This document shows positions 35,722 to 45,757 of a stretch of 64,000 nt of DNA, piece by piece. Below the pieces are notes generated by a model. It did no database searches. It was not told the DNA's origin and saw only the letters and a list, made by a program, of their open reading frames with translations. The DNA lies in assembly GCA_022825505.1 (NCBI GenBank), contig JAJDWR010000027.1, positions 79,377 through 143,376 on the forward strand, in the 5' to 3' direction. The number at the start of each line of letters is the position of its first letter. Positions within the stretch are counted from its first letter, which is position 1. A program made the position numbers and the translations under genes. The DNA comes from Gammaproteobacteria bacterium. Lineage in GTDB: Bacteria; Pseudomonadota; Gammaproteobacteria; Steroidobacterales; Rariloculaceae.

Positions 35722-36824
35722 TAGCGTTCGATCAGCTCGGCGAGCCGTTCCGCCTGGTGTTCCGTGGCCAGCGGCTCAATGAGGCGATCCAGACCGCCCT
35801 CGAGGATTTCGTGGAGCTTGTACAGCGTCAGGTTGATGCGGTGGTCCGCGACCCGGTGTTCGGGGAAGTTGTACGTGCGAATTCGCTCCGAACGGTCCCC
35901 TGAGCCCACCATCTGGCGCCGGCGCTCGGCGGTTTCCGCCTGCTGGCGGGCCATGTCCGCGTCCTTCAGCCTGGCCCGCAGCAGCGACAGCGCCCGGGCG
36001 CGGTTTTTGTGCTGGGACCGTTCGTCCTGGCACTCCACGACGATGCCGCTGGGCAGGTGCGTCAGGCGGACGGCCGAGTCCGTCTTGTTCACGTGCTGAC
36101 CGCCGGCGCCGGACGCGCGGAAGGTGTCCACCCGCAAATCGCCCGGGCTGATCTCAACGTCCGCCACATCTTCGGGTTCGGGCATGACCGCAACCGTACA
36201 GGCCGACGTATGGATCCGCCCCTGGGACTCCGTCTCCGGGACCCGCTGGACGCGGTGGGTACCGGATTCGAACTTGAGCCGGGCGTATGCCCCCTTGCCC
36301 GCCACCCGGCAGATGATCTCCTTGTAACCGCCGTGCTCGCCCTCGTTGCGGCTGAGGACCTCCAGGCTCCAGCCGTTGTTCTCCACGAAGCGCTGGTACA
36401 TGCGGAACAGGTCCCCGGCGAACAGCGCGGCTTCGTCGCCGCCCGTTCCGGCGCGGATCTCCAGGAACAGATTGGCATCGTCATCCGGGTCTGCGGGTAC
36501 CAGGAGAAGCAACAACGCCTGTTCACTCGCCTCGCGTTCCTCCAGCAGGCCTGCAAGTTCGGACTCGCCCATTTCACGCGCTTCGGGATCGTCACTGTCC
36601 CGCAACTCCTCCGCTGCGCCGATGTCGTCAAGCAGCCGCCGGTAGCCGGCGTGGGCGACGACCAGGGGCTCCAGCCGGGCGTACTCCTTCGCAAGACCAC
36701 GAAACTTCGGCTGATCGGCGATGATTTCGGGCCTGCCGAGCAACTCGCCGACCTCCTTGTAGCGTTCCGCCAGCGCCGCGATCCTGGGTTCGAGGGACGA
36801 TACCTGATTGGCGATTCCGCTCAC
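35721..36824 (-). CDS. prfA: Peptide chain release factor 1
   Basis: A 367-aa RF1 reading UAA and UAG. The catalytic GGQ lies in [19 protein letters not shown] and is preceded by [18 protein letters not shown]. The GTG start at 36824 begins [22 protein letters not shown], the usual helical N-terminus. In many gammaproteobacteria hemA precedes prfA, but here a divergent TPR gene follows after 146 nt and no hemA is present. Confidence 0.96.
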   Translation of the reverse strand: MSGIANQVSSLEPRIAALAERYKEVGELLGRPEIIADQPKFRGLAKEYARLEPLVVAHAGYRRLLDDIGAAEELRDSDDPEAREMGESELAGLLEEREASEQALLLLLVPADPDDDANLFLEIRAGTGGDEAALFAGDLFRMYQRFVENNGWSLEVLSRNEGEHGGYKEIICRVAGKGAYARLKFESGTHRVQRVPETESQGRIHTSACTVAVMPEPEDVADVEISPGDLRVDTFRASGAGGQHVNKTDSAVRLTHLPSGIVVECQDERSQHKNRARALSLLRARLKDADMARQQAETAERRRQMVGSGDRSERIRTYNFPEHRVADHRINLTLYKLHEILEGGLDRLIEPLATEHQAERLAELIER

Positions 36825-36970
36825 GATGGGCGTCCTTGCGGCACGGCAGGGGCCGGTTGATGCCTGAATTGTCGGGGAATCCAGATGCCGGTACAAGTTG
36901 AGGCCGCGGGATGCAGGGACTGCCGGGCGGGTCGTTGACGGCTCCCGCGGCAATCTCCTAAGCTGCCGCC

Positions 36971-38797
36971 ATGTTCCGGTTACGTTTTTTCGCCAGTGCC
37001 GGCGCCCGGTTTGCGGTGAAGTCGGCGATGCCCGGCGCGGTCGCGCTCGCCGCGGCGCTCCTTGGAGCCTGCGCCGCCACCGGCCCGGTATCGAATCCCC
37101 GCATGGACCTGGATTCCCATCTGCTGATGGCGGAGATATCCCGGGAGCGGGAACAATTCGACGCAGCGGTGACGCATTTCCTTGAAGCGGCGCTGATATC
37201 CGACAATCCGCAACTGGCCGAGCTGACCGCGGAACTCGCTCAACAGACCAACCTGTCCGACGTCGGTCTGAGGGCGGTCCAGCGCTGGCTGGAGCTGAAC
37301 GCGGAAGCCAACCGCGCCTGGCTGTACATGGGCGTCTTCAGGGTACGTTTGGGCCAACTGGATCGGGCGCTTGCGGACTTCGGCAACTTTGTCGCCGGGG
37401 CCGAGAACGAAGCGGCGGCTGTGGCGCGAAGCATCCAAGCGCTGGCCGAGGAGTCGGACGCGGATGCGGCCCTGGTCGTGGTGCGCGGCCTGGTGGAAGA
37501 CCATCCCGACATCGCCGAAGGGCACTACGGGCTGGCCAGGCTGGCCCTTCGCAGCGGCGACTACGACACGGTGCTGGCACACTCCGAGTTGGCAGCGGAG
37601 ATCAGCCCCGAGTGGGTGGAAGCGCGCATGCTGTACGCGCGCTCGCTGCTGCTGACCGGGAGCGACGAGAACGGCCTGGCGCTGGCGCGGCAACTGGCCG
37701 CCGACGAACCCCGGCTGGAAGTGCGGCTGCAGTATGCGGAACTGCTGCTGTCCAGCGGCGCGACCGAAGAGGCCCGGGAGCTGCTGGAGGAGATACTTGT
37801 CGAGAGCCCGGGACTGACGGAGGCGGTCCGGGCGCTGGCGTTCCTGATGTTGTCCGACGGCGATCTGGACGAGTCGCGCGAGCGGTTCAACGAGATTCGC
37901 ACGGACCCGCGCTTTCGCGACGAGTCCTTCTACTACCTGGGCCGAATCGCCGAGATGCAGGACGAGCACCTGCAGGCGATGCGGCACTATTCCAGGGTGG
38001 TGGAGGGAGCCAACGCGGTGGATGCGCAGCTACGGGTCGCGCAACTGCTCTACGTCGACCTGGAAGATCCCGATGGCGCCCTGAGGCACCTGCGCGAATT
38101 CGGAATTGCCAACCCCCAGTACGTCACCGACATGCTGTTGGGTCAGGGGGAGATACTCGTGCGTCTCGACCGCGAGGCGGATGCGATCCAGCTCCTGGTG
38201 GAGGAGCTCGAGCGCAGTCCGGATGACGGGCGGCTCCACGACGCCAACGTGCAACTGCACCTGATCCTGGCCCAGGACGCCGTGGAGGAGGAGCGCTACG
38301 GCGAGGCCGACCGGGTGCTGAACCGGGTGCTCAACAGCTATCCCGGAAATCCGTCGGTTAGATACGCCAGGGCGCTGCTGTTCCAGGAGCGGGGCCGCTT
38401 GCGGCGGTCGGCGACTGCGTTGGAGCAGTTGGTCGAAGACTATCCGGAGGATGCGGGCTTTCTCAATGCACTGGGATACCTGCTGACCGATGAACTGGGC
38501 CGCCATGACGAGGCCTTGCCATACCTTCGCAAGGCGCTGGCGGCGGAGCCCGACAATCCCGCCATCATCGACAGCATGGGCTGGGTCCTGTTCCATCTGG
38601 GCGAGCTCGATTCCGCGCTGGATTACCTGGAGCGCGCATTCGCGCTGTTTCCGGATCCCGAAGTCGCCGCGCATATCGTCGACACCCACTGGGCTCTGGG
38701 GAACCGGGAGCAGGCACTGCAACTGCTCGACGAGTCGCTGGTGGACCATGCCGACAGCGAGCACCTGCTGGAGGTACAGCAGCGGCTGGCACAATGA
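36971..38797 (+). CDS. TPR-repeat outer-membrane-type lipoprotein
   Basis: A 608-aa protein with a lipoprotein signal ([12 protein letters not shown], lipobox Cys34), then tetratricopeptide repeats through most of its length (for example [50 protein letters not shown] shortened to [19 protein letters not shown], and [21 protein letters not shown] shortened to [17 protein letters not shown]). It matches the conserved TPR gene upstream of lolB in pseudomonads. The exact role is unknown; TPR lipoproteins usually scaffold envelope complexes. It overlaps lolB by 4 nt. Confidence 0.88.
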   Translation: MFRLRFFASAGARFAVKSAMPGAVALAAALLGACAATGPVSNPRMDLDSHLLMAEISREREQFDAAVTHFLEAALISDNPQLAELTAELAQQTNLSDVGLRAVQRWLELNAEANRAWLYMGVFRVRLGQLDRALADFGNFVAGAENEAAAVARSIQALAEESDADAALVVVRGLVEDHPDIAEGHYGLARLALRSGDYDTVLAHSELAAEISPEWVEARMLYARSLLLTGSDENGLALARQLAADEPRLEVRLQYAELLLSSGATEEARELLEEILVESPGLTEAVRALAFLMLSDGDLDESRERFNEIRTDPRFRDESFYYLGRIAEMQDEHLQAMRHYSRVVEGANAVDAQLRVAQLLYVDLEDPDGALRHLREFGIANPQYVTDMLLGQGEILVRLDREADAIQLLVEELERSPDDGRLHDANVQLHLILAQDAVEEERYGEADRVLNRVLNSYPGNPSVRYARALLFQERGRLRRSATALEQLVEDYPEDAGFLNALGYLLTDELGRHDEALPYLRKALAAEPDNPAIIDSMGWVLFHLGELDSALDYLERAFALFPDPEVAAHIVDTHWALGNREQALQLLDESLVDHADSEHLLEVQQRLAQ

Positions 38798-39513
38798 GTG
38801 GCACCGGCCCTCGGCCCTTGTGGACGGGAGCCGCCGCGCCGCCGCGGCGCTCTCGGCAGGGGTTGCCCGGATGCCATCGGCGGCGGTTGCCCGGGCACAA
38901 GCGCGGGCTGCGCGCGTTCCTGACCGCCGGGATGGCCGGCATTCTGGCCGGCGGCTGCGGAACGTTGCCTACCGCGGGGGAGGGCGGCGCCGCCTCGGAC
39001 GGCCTCGATTACGAGGAGCGGCGATCGCGCCTGCTGGAAACGCCCGATTGGCGCATGGACGGGCGCATCGCGGTCAACACCGGGGCGGAGGCGTTCCAGG
39101 GGCGGTTCCGGTGGCGTCAGGCCGGCGGCGAGGTCGAGCTTTCGATCAGCAACCCGCTGGGGATGAGCCTGCTGCAGGTCAGCGGCCCGCCGGACCGGCT
39201 CACGGTGACGGCCCGCGGCAAGACCTGGGAACTGGCGGACCCGGAGCCGGAATTGTCTGACATGCTGGGCTGGTGGCTGCCGGTAAGGAGTCTCGATGCC
39301 TGGCTGCTGGGGCATGCGGACCCGGATTTCGGCGCGGATCAGCAGCTCAACCCCACTGGAACCGAGCTCAGGACACTGGATCAGCGCCTTTGGCGCCTCA
39401 CGTACCAGAGCTATCGGCTGCACCAGGGATTGCTGCTGCCGAGGCGCATCGACCTGGCCCACGGTGAGCTGGAATTGCGGGTCATCGTGGACGGCTGGCA
39501 GCCTTCGTCTTGA
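38794..39513 (+). CDS. lolB: Outer-membrane lipoprotein insertion protein LolB
   Basis: A 239-aa lipoprotein that receives lipoproteins from LolA and inserts them in the outer membrane. The lipobox is ILAGGC (Cys55), then WRMDGRIAVNTGAEAFQGRFRW, the hydrophobic ISNPLGMSLLQV hook region, and LDAWLLGHADP. The stretch before the Cys is long for a signal peptide, so the true start may lie downstream of ATG 38794. The ATGA overlap with the TPR gene supports 38794. ispE, which often follows lolB, is missing. Confidence 0.9.
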   Translation: MSGTGPRPLWTGAAAPPRRSRQGLPGCHRRRLPGHKRGLRAFLTAGMAGILAGGCGTLPTAGEGGAASDGLDYEERRSRLLETPDWRMDGRIAVNTGAEAFQGRFRWRQAGGEVELSISNPLGMSLLQVSGPPDRLTVTARGKTWELADPEPELSDMLGWWLPVRSLDAWLLGHADPDFGADQQLNPTGTELRTLDQRLWRLTYQSYRLHQGLLLPRRIDLAHGELELRVIVDGWQPSS

Positions 39514-39547
39514 ACTCGGTTGCCGCACCGCATCACAATACGCGGGT

Positions 39548-39622
39548 TGGGGTGTAGCCAAGCGGTAAGGCAACGGGTTTTGATCCCGTGATTCGCAGGT
39601 TCGAATCCTGCCACCCCAGCCA
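39548..39622 (+). tRNA. tRNA-Gln (anticodon TTG)
   Basis: A 75-nt cloverleaf with encoded CCA. The acceptor TGGGGTG pairs with CACCCCA. The anticodon stem ACGGG/CCCGT encloses TTTTGAT, and the T arm is CAGGTTCGAATCCTG. It sits between lolB and prs, as in pseudomonads. Confidence 0.97.
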
Positions 39623-39667
39623 TTCATTGCGGATTGGATTTCAGCCACAGGCTGCCAGGAGGTCGGT

Positions 39668-40621
39668 TTGGATCCGGGAACAGTAACCGTATTGTCGGGC
39701 AATGCGCATCCGGCGCTTGCCCAGGATATTTGCCGCCATCTGCACGTGCCCCTGGGCCGCATGAACGTCGGCCGCTTCAGTGACGGCGAAGTCATGGTCG
39801 AGATCATGGAGAACATTCGCGGCCGTGAGGTCTACCTGGTGCAGTCCACCTGCCCGCCGGTGAACGAGAACCTGGTGGAACTGCTGGTCATGACCGATGC
39901 GGTCAAGCGCGCCTCGGCGGCCAGGGTGACCGCGCTCATCCCGTACTTCGGCTACGCCCGCCAGGACCGCCGGCCGCGCGCCAACCGCGTGCCCATATCC
40001 GCCAAGCTGATGGCGCAACTCATCGGCAAGGCCGGCGTGGACCGGGTGCTGACGGTGGACCTGCACGCCGACCAGATTCAGGGGTTCTTCGATATTCCGG
40101 TTGACAACGTCTATGCGTCGCCGGTCCTGCTCGGCGACGCCTGGAAGCAGAAGTACGACCCCATGGTGGTGGTTTCCCCGGACGTGGGCGGAGTGGTCCG
40201 CGCGCGCGCCCTGGCCAAGCGCCTGGACGACGCCGACCTCGCCATCATCGACAAGCGCCGCCCGAGGGCCAACATGGCCGAGGTGATGAACGTGATCGGC
40301 GAGGTGGAAGGCAAGGTCTGCATCCTCATCGACGACATGGTGGATACCGCCGGCACGCTGTGCATCGCGGCGCAGACCCTCAAGGAGCGGGGCGCGGTGC
40401 GCGTGGTGGCCTATATCACCCATCCGGTGCTCTCGGGCCCGGCCGTGGGGCGCATCTCGGACTCGGTGCTCGACGAACTGGTCGTGACCGACACCATTCC
40501 GCTGAATAAGGAGGCCCGGGCCTGCGACCGGATACGCCAGCTCAGCGTCGGCGAACTGCTTGCCGAGACCATGCGCCGAATCAGCGACGCCGAATCGGTC
40601 AGTTCCCTGTACGTGGACTAG
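39668..40621 (+). CDS. prs: Ribose-phosphate pyrophosphokinase
   Basis: A 317-aa enzyme making PRPP from ribose 5-phosphate and ATP for nucleotide, His, Trp and NAD synthesis. Motifs are [33 protein letters not shown] (20 residues), [15 protein letters not shown], and the PRPP loop [15 protein letters not shown]. The start is TTG 39668, supported by an AGGAGG site 5 nt upstream and alignment with the family N-terminus. Confidence 0.96.
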   Translation: MDPGTVTVLSGNAHPALAQDICRHLHVPLGRMNVGRFSDGEVMVEIMENIRGREVYLVQSTCPPVNENLVELLVMTDAVKRASAARVTALIPYFGYARQDRRPRANRVPISAKLMAQLIGKAGVDRVLTVDLHADQIQGFFDIPVDNVYASPVLLGDAWKQKYDPMVVVSPDVGGVVRARALAKRLDDADLAIIDKRRPRANMAEVMNVIGEVEGKVCILIDDMVDTAGTLCIAAQTLKERGAVRVVAYITHPVLSGPAVGRISDSVLDELVVTDTIPLNKEARACDRIRQLSVGELLAETMRRISDAESVSSLYVD

Positions 40622-40663
40622 CCATCGCTGGTAATATCCTGCGCCCGCTGACGGGAGAGCGAG

Positions 40664-41344
40664 ATGAGCACCGGATTCGCGCTGGATGTCGAGAACAGGC
40701 CCGACCTGGGCACGGGCAGCAGCCGGCGACTGCGCAGGCAGGGCAAGGTGCCCGCCATCATCTACGGCGGCGGCCGCAAGCCGCGGGCCGTGGTCCTGGA
40801 CCATGCCCGGCTGCTCCGGGAAATGGAGCAGGAAGCGTTCCATACGAGCATCCTCACGCTGACGCTGGGGGAGGTTTCGCAACCGGTGGTGGTCAAGGAC
40901 CTGCAGCGTCACCCTTCCAGGCGGCAGGTGCTGCACCTGGACTTTCTGCGGATCCGCGAGGACGAGAAAATCAGCCTCAACGTGCCGCTGCATTTTCTGG
41001 GCGGGGACGTCTCCGTGGGCGTCAGGGAGCAGGGCGGCGAAGTCTCGGTTCAGCTCACCGAGGTCGAGGTAAGCTGTCTGCCCAAAGACTTGCCCGAGAA
41101 TATCGAAGTCGACATTTCGGAACTGGAACTGAACCAGCGTTTGCATCTGACTGACATCGAGATCCCGGAGGGCGTGGAATTGCCCGCGCTGGGACAGGAC
41201 TTCGATCCGTCCATAGTCACCATCATCCCGCGGCGCCGGGAGGAAGAGGACGAAGTGCCGGAACTCGAGGAAGAACTGGAACTGTTGGTGCCGGACGAGG
41301 AAGAAGATGCGGAGGCTGCGGAGGAGGACGAAACCTCCGAGTAG
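40664..41344 (+). CDS. rplY: 50S ribosomal protein L25/general stress protein Ctc
   Basis: A 226-aa long-form L25 with the 5S rRNA-binding N-domain (RPDLGTGSSRRLRRQGKVPAIIYGGG, seen as GSSRRLRRQGKVPAIIYGG) and a Ctc-type C-domain (VEVSCLPKDLPENIEVDISE). The last 35 residues are almost entirely acidic (EEDEVPELEEELELLVPDEE), more than in many homologues. It lies 42 nt after prs and 127 nt before pth. Confidence 0.95.
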   Translation: MSTGFALDVENRPDLGTGSSRRLRRQGKVPAIIYGGGRKPRAVVLDHARLLREMEQEAFHTSILTLTLGEVSQPVVVKDLQRHPSRRQVLHLDFLRIREDEKISLNVPLHFLGGDVSVGVREQGGEVSVQLTEVEVSCLPKDLPENIEVDISELELNQRLHLTDIEIPEGVELPALGQDFDPSIVTIIPRRREEEDEVPELEEELELLVPDEEEDAEAAEEDETSE

Positions 41345-41471
41345 CGCGGCGCCGGCTGCAGCCTGTGGCAGGAGTTGGCCGAATGCCGCGGGACTTTTTC
41401 CACGGCCTGCCTGGAGCCCGGCACGTACGTTCGCGCAGTCCCGGTGGCTGGATTCGGAACAGGAGTCCGGC

Positions 41472-42101
41472 ATGGAAGATTCTTTGGAACTTGTAGTCGG
41501 TCTCGGCAACCCGGGCCTGGAGCACCGCCGTGCGCGTCACAACGCCGGTTTCTGGTTCGTGGACCTGCTGGCGCAGCGGCACGGCGGCAAATTCCGGGCG
41601 CGACGCCGGCTCTACGGCGACACAGTCGAAATTACGATCCAGGGCCGCCGGATACGCCTGCTCAAGCCCATGACCTACATGAACGACAGCGGCAGGGCCG
41701 TGGCCGCGACCACCGCGTACTACAAGACACCGGTCGAACGGACACTCGTGGTCTACGACGAACTGGATCTCGTACCGGGCCGCGCCAAGCTTCGTTTCAA
41801 CGGCGGACCCGGCGGGCACAACGGCGTGCGCAACGTGGCCGAGTGCGTCGGCAGGGACTTCTGGCGGTTACGCCTGGGTATCGGCCATCCCGGTCCGGGG
41901 CGCAGGGAGCAGGTCATCGGCTACGTGCTGAGGCGTCCGCCGGCCGACGAGCACGGGGCCATCCTCGATGCCGTGCTCGCCTCGGCCGATGCGCTGGAGG
42001 TGTTCCTGGACAAGGGCGCGGAGCGGGCGAAGACCCAGTTGCACAGCCGGCAGCTTGAGGGTCCGGTGCCCGGCGACGACGGCCCGGAAGCGGCCGGTTA
42101 G
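41472..42101 (+). CDS. pth: Peptidyl-tRNA hydrolase
   Basis: A 209-aa esterase that frees tRNA from dropped-off peptides. Motifs are LVVGLGNPGLEHRRARHNAGFW (as VVGLGNPGLEHRRARHN) with catalytic His, KPMTYMNDSGRAV, VVYDELDLVPG and FNGGPGGHNGVRNV. The ATG at 41472 starts just before the first strand; earlier in-frame starts overlap nothing useful. It is followed by ychF after 14 nt. Confidence 0.96.
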   Translation: MEDSLELVVGLGNPGLEHRRARHNAGFWFVDLLAQRHGGKFRARRRLYGDTVEITIQGRRIRLLKPMTYMNDSGRAVAATTAYYKTPVERTLVVYDELDLVPGRAKLRFNGGPGGHNGVRNVAECVGRDFWRLRLGIGHPGPGRREQVIGYVLRRPPADEHGAILDAVLASADALEVFLDKGAERAKTQLHSRQLEGPVPGDDGPEAAG

Positions 42102-42115
42102 CCGCCCCGGGGCTC

Positions 42116-43207
42116 GTGGGAATCAAGTGCGGTCTTGTCGGCCTGCCCAACGTGGGCAAGTCGACGCTGTTCAACGCGCTCACCGCCATGGAGGTGCCCG
42201 CCGAAAACTATCCCTTCTGTACGGTGGACCCGAACATCGGCATCGTCGGTGTGCCCGACCTCAACCTTGAGCGGATTGCAAAGATTTCCGAAACGCGCAA
42301 CACGGTTCCCGCGGCCGTCGAGTTTGTGGACGTCGCTGGCCTCGTGCATGGCGCCTCGCGAGGCGAGGGCTTGGGCAACCGGTTTCTCGCGCATCTTCGG
42401 GAAGCCGATGCCATCGTCCACGTGGTCCGGTGTTTTGCTGGCACCGGTGTGGCTCACGTCTCGGGAACGGTCGATCCGGCATCGGACATGGAGATTATCG
42501 ACACGGAGCTGCTGCTGGCGGACCTGGAAACCCTTACCCGGGCGGTGGAAAAGGCGGAGCGAACCGCCAGGACCGCCCAGCCCGACGCAATCGCCTGGCT
42601 TGAACTGGTCAGGCAGGTGGAAGGCGAGGTGTCGGTCGGCCGCGCCGCGAGGGACGTCGCGGTGACACCCGAACAACGCGCCAAACTGGATGTTCTTCAG
42701 CTCCTTACGGCCAAACCCATCATGTACGCGGCCAATGTATCGGAGTCCGCGCTCCCTGATGCGGCCGAGGCGGAGCCAGTATTGGCGCGCGCTGCAACCG
42801 ATGGCGTTCCCGCCGTGGTCATCTGTGCGACCTTCGAGGCCGCTCTGGCGGAATTGCCGGAAGAGGACCGTGAGCTGTTCCTGGAAGAAATGGGGCTGTC
42901 GGAATCCGCGCTGAACCGAATGATCGACGCGGCGTACGGACTGCTGCGCCTGTTGACCTTCTACACGGTGAACGAGAAGGAAGCTCATGCATGGACGGTG
43001 CCCGAGGGCGCCACGGCCTATGAGGCGGCAGGCAGAATTCACACGGATTTTCAACGCGGGTTCATCCGCGCCGAAGTGGTGCCGGTGGACCTGTTTCTCG
43101 CGCGGGGCGGCGAGCAGGCCGCCCGGGAGTCGGGGGAGTTGCGGCTTGAAGGGCGGGGCTACCGGGTCGCCGCCGGGGATGTGATCAAGTTCCGCTTCAA
43201 CGTGTGA
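42116..43207 (+). CDS. ychF: Redox-regulated ATPase YchF
   Basis: A 363-aa Obg-family ATPase with a GTPase fold. Motifs are GLVGLPNVGKSTLFNALT (G1), FVDVAGLVHGASRGEGLGN (G3, 19 residues) and the altered base motif MYAANVSE, which explains ATP preference. The C-terminal TGS domain ends FIRAEVVPVDLF and DVIKFRFNV. The start is GTG 42116. It is the last gene of the conserved lolB-ychF block. The accessory island begins beyond it. Confidence 0.97.
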   Translation: MGIKCGLVGLPNVGKSTLFNALTAMEVPAENYPFCTVDPNIGIVGVPDLNLERIAKISETRNTVPAAVEFVDVAGLVHGASRGEGLGNRFLAHLREADAIVHVVRCFAGTGVAHVSGTVDPASDMEIIDTELLLADLETLTRAVEKAERTARTAQPDAIAWLELVRQVEGEVSVGRAARDVAVTPEQRAKLDVLQLLTAKPIMYAANVSESALPDAAEAEPVLARAATDGVPAVVICATFEAALAELPEEDRELFLEEMGLSESALNRMIDAAYGLLRLLTFYTVNEKEAHAWTVPEGATAYEAAGRIHTDFQRGFIRAEVVPVDLFLARGGEQAARESGELRLEGRGYRVAAGDVIKFRFNV

Positions 43208-43253
43208 CGGTGGGTGTGCGCAGACAACCCTTGCACGCTAAATCGACATTGCA

Positions 43254-44120
43254 TCAAGATTCTCTAAGCCAAACGTTCATGTGGCTCCTGATCCTTAGGG
43301 GAGGTTCGATCTCGTACTCCACAAATGTGTGATCGTCGACGGCATCGGGGCACATTGCATTCGCATCAACATGCTCCTTGCGCTGTATGGTTGCCCATTC
43401 GTGGTCGCAAGGCGGACGGTAGCCTGGCCAAGGTAATGCGCCATCCGGATCAGGCGGACCCCAGCCCCCGAGAAGCAGGATTTTCGGACGGCCGGCAGGA
43501 TTAGAGAGAACGCATTGCGGGAATATTCCGCCGGGATCTTCAAAAATTTCTGGCCGGCCAGACTGAATTACGGCAACGGCCTCTGGGGCGATGGACTCCG
43601 CCATGTACAGCTTCAGAAATGTGTGCACAGCTTCCGCGCGGATGACCAGGAAGCTAAACCGGCTCGGGCCATGGCGGCGCCCGAATCTCGCCTGACGTTC
43701 AAACACGAGCCAATCGCAGAAAAACGATGCCTCACCGCGAGGGGGAAGTTCTCGGTACCATTTCTCGCCGAGCTGGCGAGCCAGTACGTCTCGAACCGCC
43801 GTGGGCGGGTGCCGGTATCGAAACAGCTCCTTCCGCGTCACCTCACGCCTGTCAACGATTTCATAGCCTTTGAAACCCTCATAGTCCCTGAACTCACGTC
43901 GCTCCAACTCGCGCGCCAGTGCGTCGCGATTGAATTCGCCAACCAAATCGATGTCGACGTAGACAAAGCTGTGCACGCAGCCCGCCAGACGCTTGACGGG
44001 ATCGCCGTCTAGTCCCGAGGCGGGGTAGTAGAGTGAGTCGCGGAGAATATCCTGCAACGGAAACGGTTCATGATTCATCGTCTCCGGGGTCACCCGAGCC
44101 AACCAGCCGGGAACATTCAT
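43254..44120 (-). CDS. Unknown protein, third gene of a UDG-like operon
   Basis: A 288-aa protein with no recognised domain. Visible features: DSLYYPASGLDGDPVKRLAG near the N-terminus, then HSFVYVDIDLVGEFNRDALARELE (as HSFVYVDIDL), YHPP-like RYRHPPTAVRDVL, and GRPKILLLGGWGPPDPDG. The C-terminus contains CDHEWATIQRKEH. The ATG at 44120 shares ATGA with the preceding UDG-like gene, which fixes the start and implies coupled translation. It may act with the two UDG-like proteins. No signal peptide or membrane segment is seen. Confidence 0.7.
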   Translation of the reverse strand: MNVPGWLARVTPETMNHEPFPLQDILRDSLYYPASGLDGDPVKRLAGCVHSFVYVDIDLVGEFNRDALARELERREFRDYEGFKGYEIVDRREVTRKELFRYRHPPTAVRDVLARQLGEKWYRELPPRGEASFFCDWLVFERQARFGRRHGPSRFSFLVIRAEAVHTFLKLYMAESIAPEAVAVIQSGRPEIFEDPGGIFPQCVLSNPAGRPKILLLGGWGPPDPDGALPWPGYRPPCDHEWATIQRKEHVDANAMCPDAVDDHTFVEYEIEPPLRIRSHMNVWLRES

Positions 44121-44914
44121 GACAGGCGCTGCTCCATTTGCGTGACCGCAGGCGCCACCTCGTGGACCCATCCTTCGTGAATCGACCGCCACGCCGGATT
44201 GTGTCCTGCCAGACCTGCCGCTTGTCTTGGGTGTACGAGCAGCAGCAACTTCAAACGTCGCCCCTCGACCTCAAGATCGTGCAACCGCCCATATGATTCC
44301 AGGTCCCTGCCATAGGCCCCGAGCGAACGTTCACTGCCAAACGCTGCTGTAAACCACTTGAGCGGCAGATCGCCCAATGTGATCAGGATGTCCGCCCTGG
44401 ACTCGTGCAATTCGGCGGCAATCTCCGCCCGTCTGGGCGCATCCGTAAGCTTGTTCGGAACACGGGGCCACTTCGCCGGGGGTAACGCAAACCGCTGGGC
44501 AACTGGCGTGTAGCGGTCCTGGACCGCAAGTAACTGGTGGGGATTCATGCAACTGTACGGCACCAGATCGCACAACCAAGCGTTTTCTCGCGTGAGCCCC
44601 AGCGGCGCCAAGTACTGCTCATCAAGGGACCGTCCGGAGGGGCCGTTAAGATGCTTGCTCGCGGGCACGAGGCGACCGGCTTCCGGCGGCACGTCTATCA
44701 CCGACAGGATATCCTCGACCCCTTCTCCACGCCAGAATATGTATGGCTCCGACGCCACGCCCAGGGCTTTGATCACCTGTGCTCCCTCGGGGTCAACCCA
44801 ACGGGCGTGAACCGCGCTAGCGTAGACTCCGAGCACGAATACACGCTTCGGTCCGCGGTCCTTCTGAACTACGCGCCGAATCGGCATCCCGAACGGAAAA
44901 TTGCCCTCGCTCAT
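44117..44914 (-). CDS. Uracil-DNA glycosylase-superfamily-like protein
   Basis: A 265-aa protein with features of the UDG fold: a first strand-loop VFVLGVYASAVHARWVD, a central ADILITLGDLPLKWF strand-helix, and a late strand LLLLVHPRQAAGLAGHNP resembling the catalytic HP(S) motif. The residue that would activate water is not obvious, so activity and substrate are uncertain. It lies in the middle of a three-gene minus-strand operon, 3 nt after the 279-aa gene and overlapping the 288-aa gene by 4 nt. Possible roles are base-damage repair or attack on modified phage DNA. Confidence 0.65.
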   Translation of the reverse strand: MSEGNFPFGMPIRRVVQKDRGPKRVFVLGVYASAVHARWVDPEGAQVIKALGVASEPYIFWRGEGVEDILSVIDVPPEAGRLVPASKHLNGPSGRSLDEQYLAPLGLTRENAWLCDLVPYSCMNPHQLLAVQDRYTPVAQRFALPPAKWPRVPNKLTDAPRRAEIAAELHESRADILITLGDLPLKWFTAAFGSERSLGAYGRDLESYGRLHDLEVEGRRLKLLLLVHPRQAAGLAGHNPAWRSIHEGWVHEVAPAVTQMEQRLS

Positions 44915-44917
44915 ACA

Positions 44918-45757
44918 CTACCCATCTGGACCGGGACCCCGACCGGCATTGCCCCGACGCAAAGCATCATAATGCCACTTGTCTGTGCCTGCGACGAAGC
45001 GCCCCGCCGTTCCCCACCCCGGCCACGCTGGATGATGGCTTCGCCAGATCTCGGGCAACGACCCCTCATCGCGAGTCGCGGCGATCAACTCGAGAAACTC
45101 CTTGCGAATTTCCTCCGGCCATCGGAGAAACTCGGGGAGACGCCGACCGTGGAAGACGATGTGGGCGGGACGGAGCACCTTGATCTGGCCCAGCAGGAGG
45201 CGCTTCTCCGGCGGGCCATGGCGCCCGCCAACTCGGTGGCAGCGGTCCCACGCTCCCCGCATTGTTTTTCTTCCGAGCGTGACGAACTTGTAGAAGTTGG
45301 TCACTGCAGCGTGATCGAGGGGGTCTGCCGCAGGAGCGTCGGGACCTCTCCAGTGCTTCCAAATCTCCTTCGCCCGAAGCCCCCGATCCTTCACGCGGTC
45401 GAGATACCTGCAGTGCACGGTGCCAGGAAGTAGTTTTGCTGCCTGCAGACGCATTCCATTGTGATGGGGATTCTTCGGCCATCCATTCTCCCCGCCGCGA
45501 CAGATCCAGTCCTCCAGCGGCTTGGGGCCCGGATCCGCCCCGATGTCCAGACTGACGAACAGAATGCCGTTATCAGGAGCATAGGCAGATCCAATCGCAG
45601 TGTAGCCGGCGAAGCGGTACTTGCCGTCGAGTTCTCCCGTGACAGGATCGACGCCATCTGCTCCTCCGGTACGGGAAGCCTTGACGAACTCGCGGTACTT
45701 GACGAGCAGCCTGTCACGCAACTCTTCAAAGTGAGAGTATTGAGACGATGGCTGCAT
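44918..45757 (-). CDS. Second UDG-like protein, first gene of the operon
   Basis: A 279-aa protein with a layout reminiscent of the UDG fold: NGILFVSLDIGADPGPKPLED early, AVTNFYKFVTLGRKTM in the middle, then VLRPAHIVFHGRRLPEFLRW and a late SHHPAWPGWGTA. The fold assignment is inferred from this order of motifs. It is cotranscribed with the two genes that follow. Together they suggest a paired glycosylase-like module plus an unknown partner. Confidence 0.55.
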   Translation of the reverse strand: MQPSSQYSHFEELRDRLLVKYREFVKASRTGGADGVDPVTGELDGKYRFAGYTAIGSAYAPDNGILFVSLDIGADPGPKPLEDWICRGGENGWPKNPHHNGMRLQAAKLLPGTVHCRYLDRVKDRGLRAKEIWKHWRGPDAPAADPLDHAAVTNFYKFVTLGRKTMRGAWDRCHRVGGRHGPPEKRLLLGQIKVLRPAHIVFHGRRLPEFLRWPEEIRKEFLELIAATRDEGSLPEIWRSHHPAWPGWGTAGRFVAGTDKWHYDALRRGNAGRGPGPDG

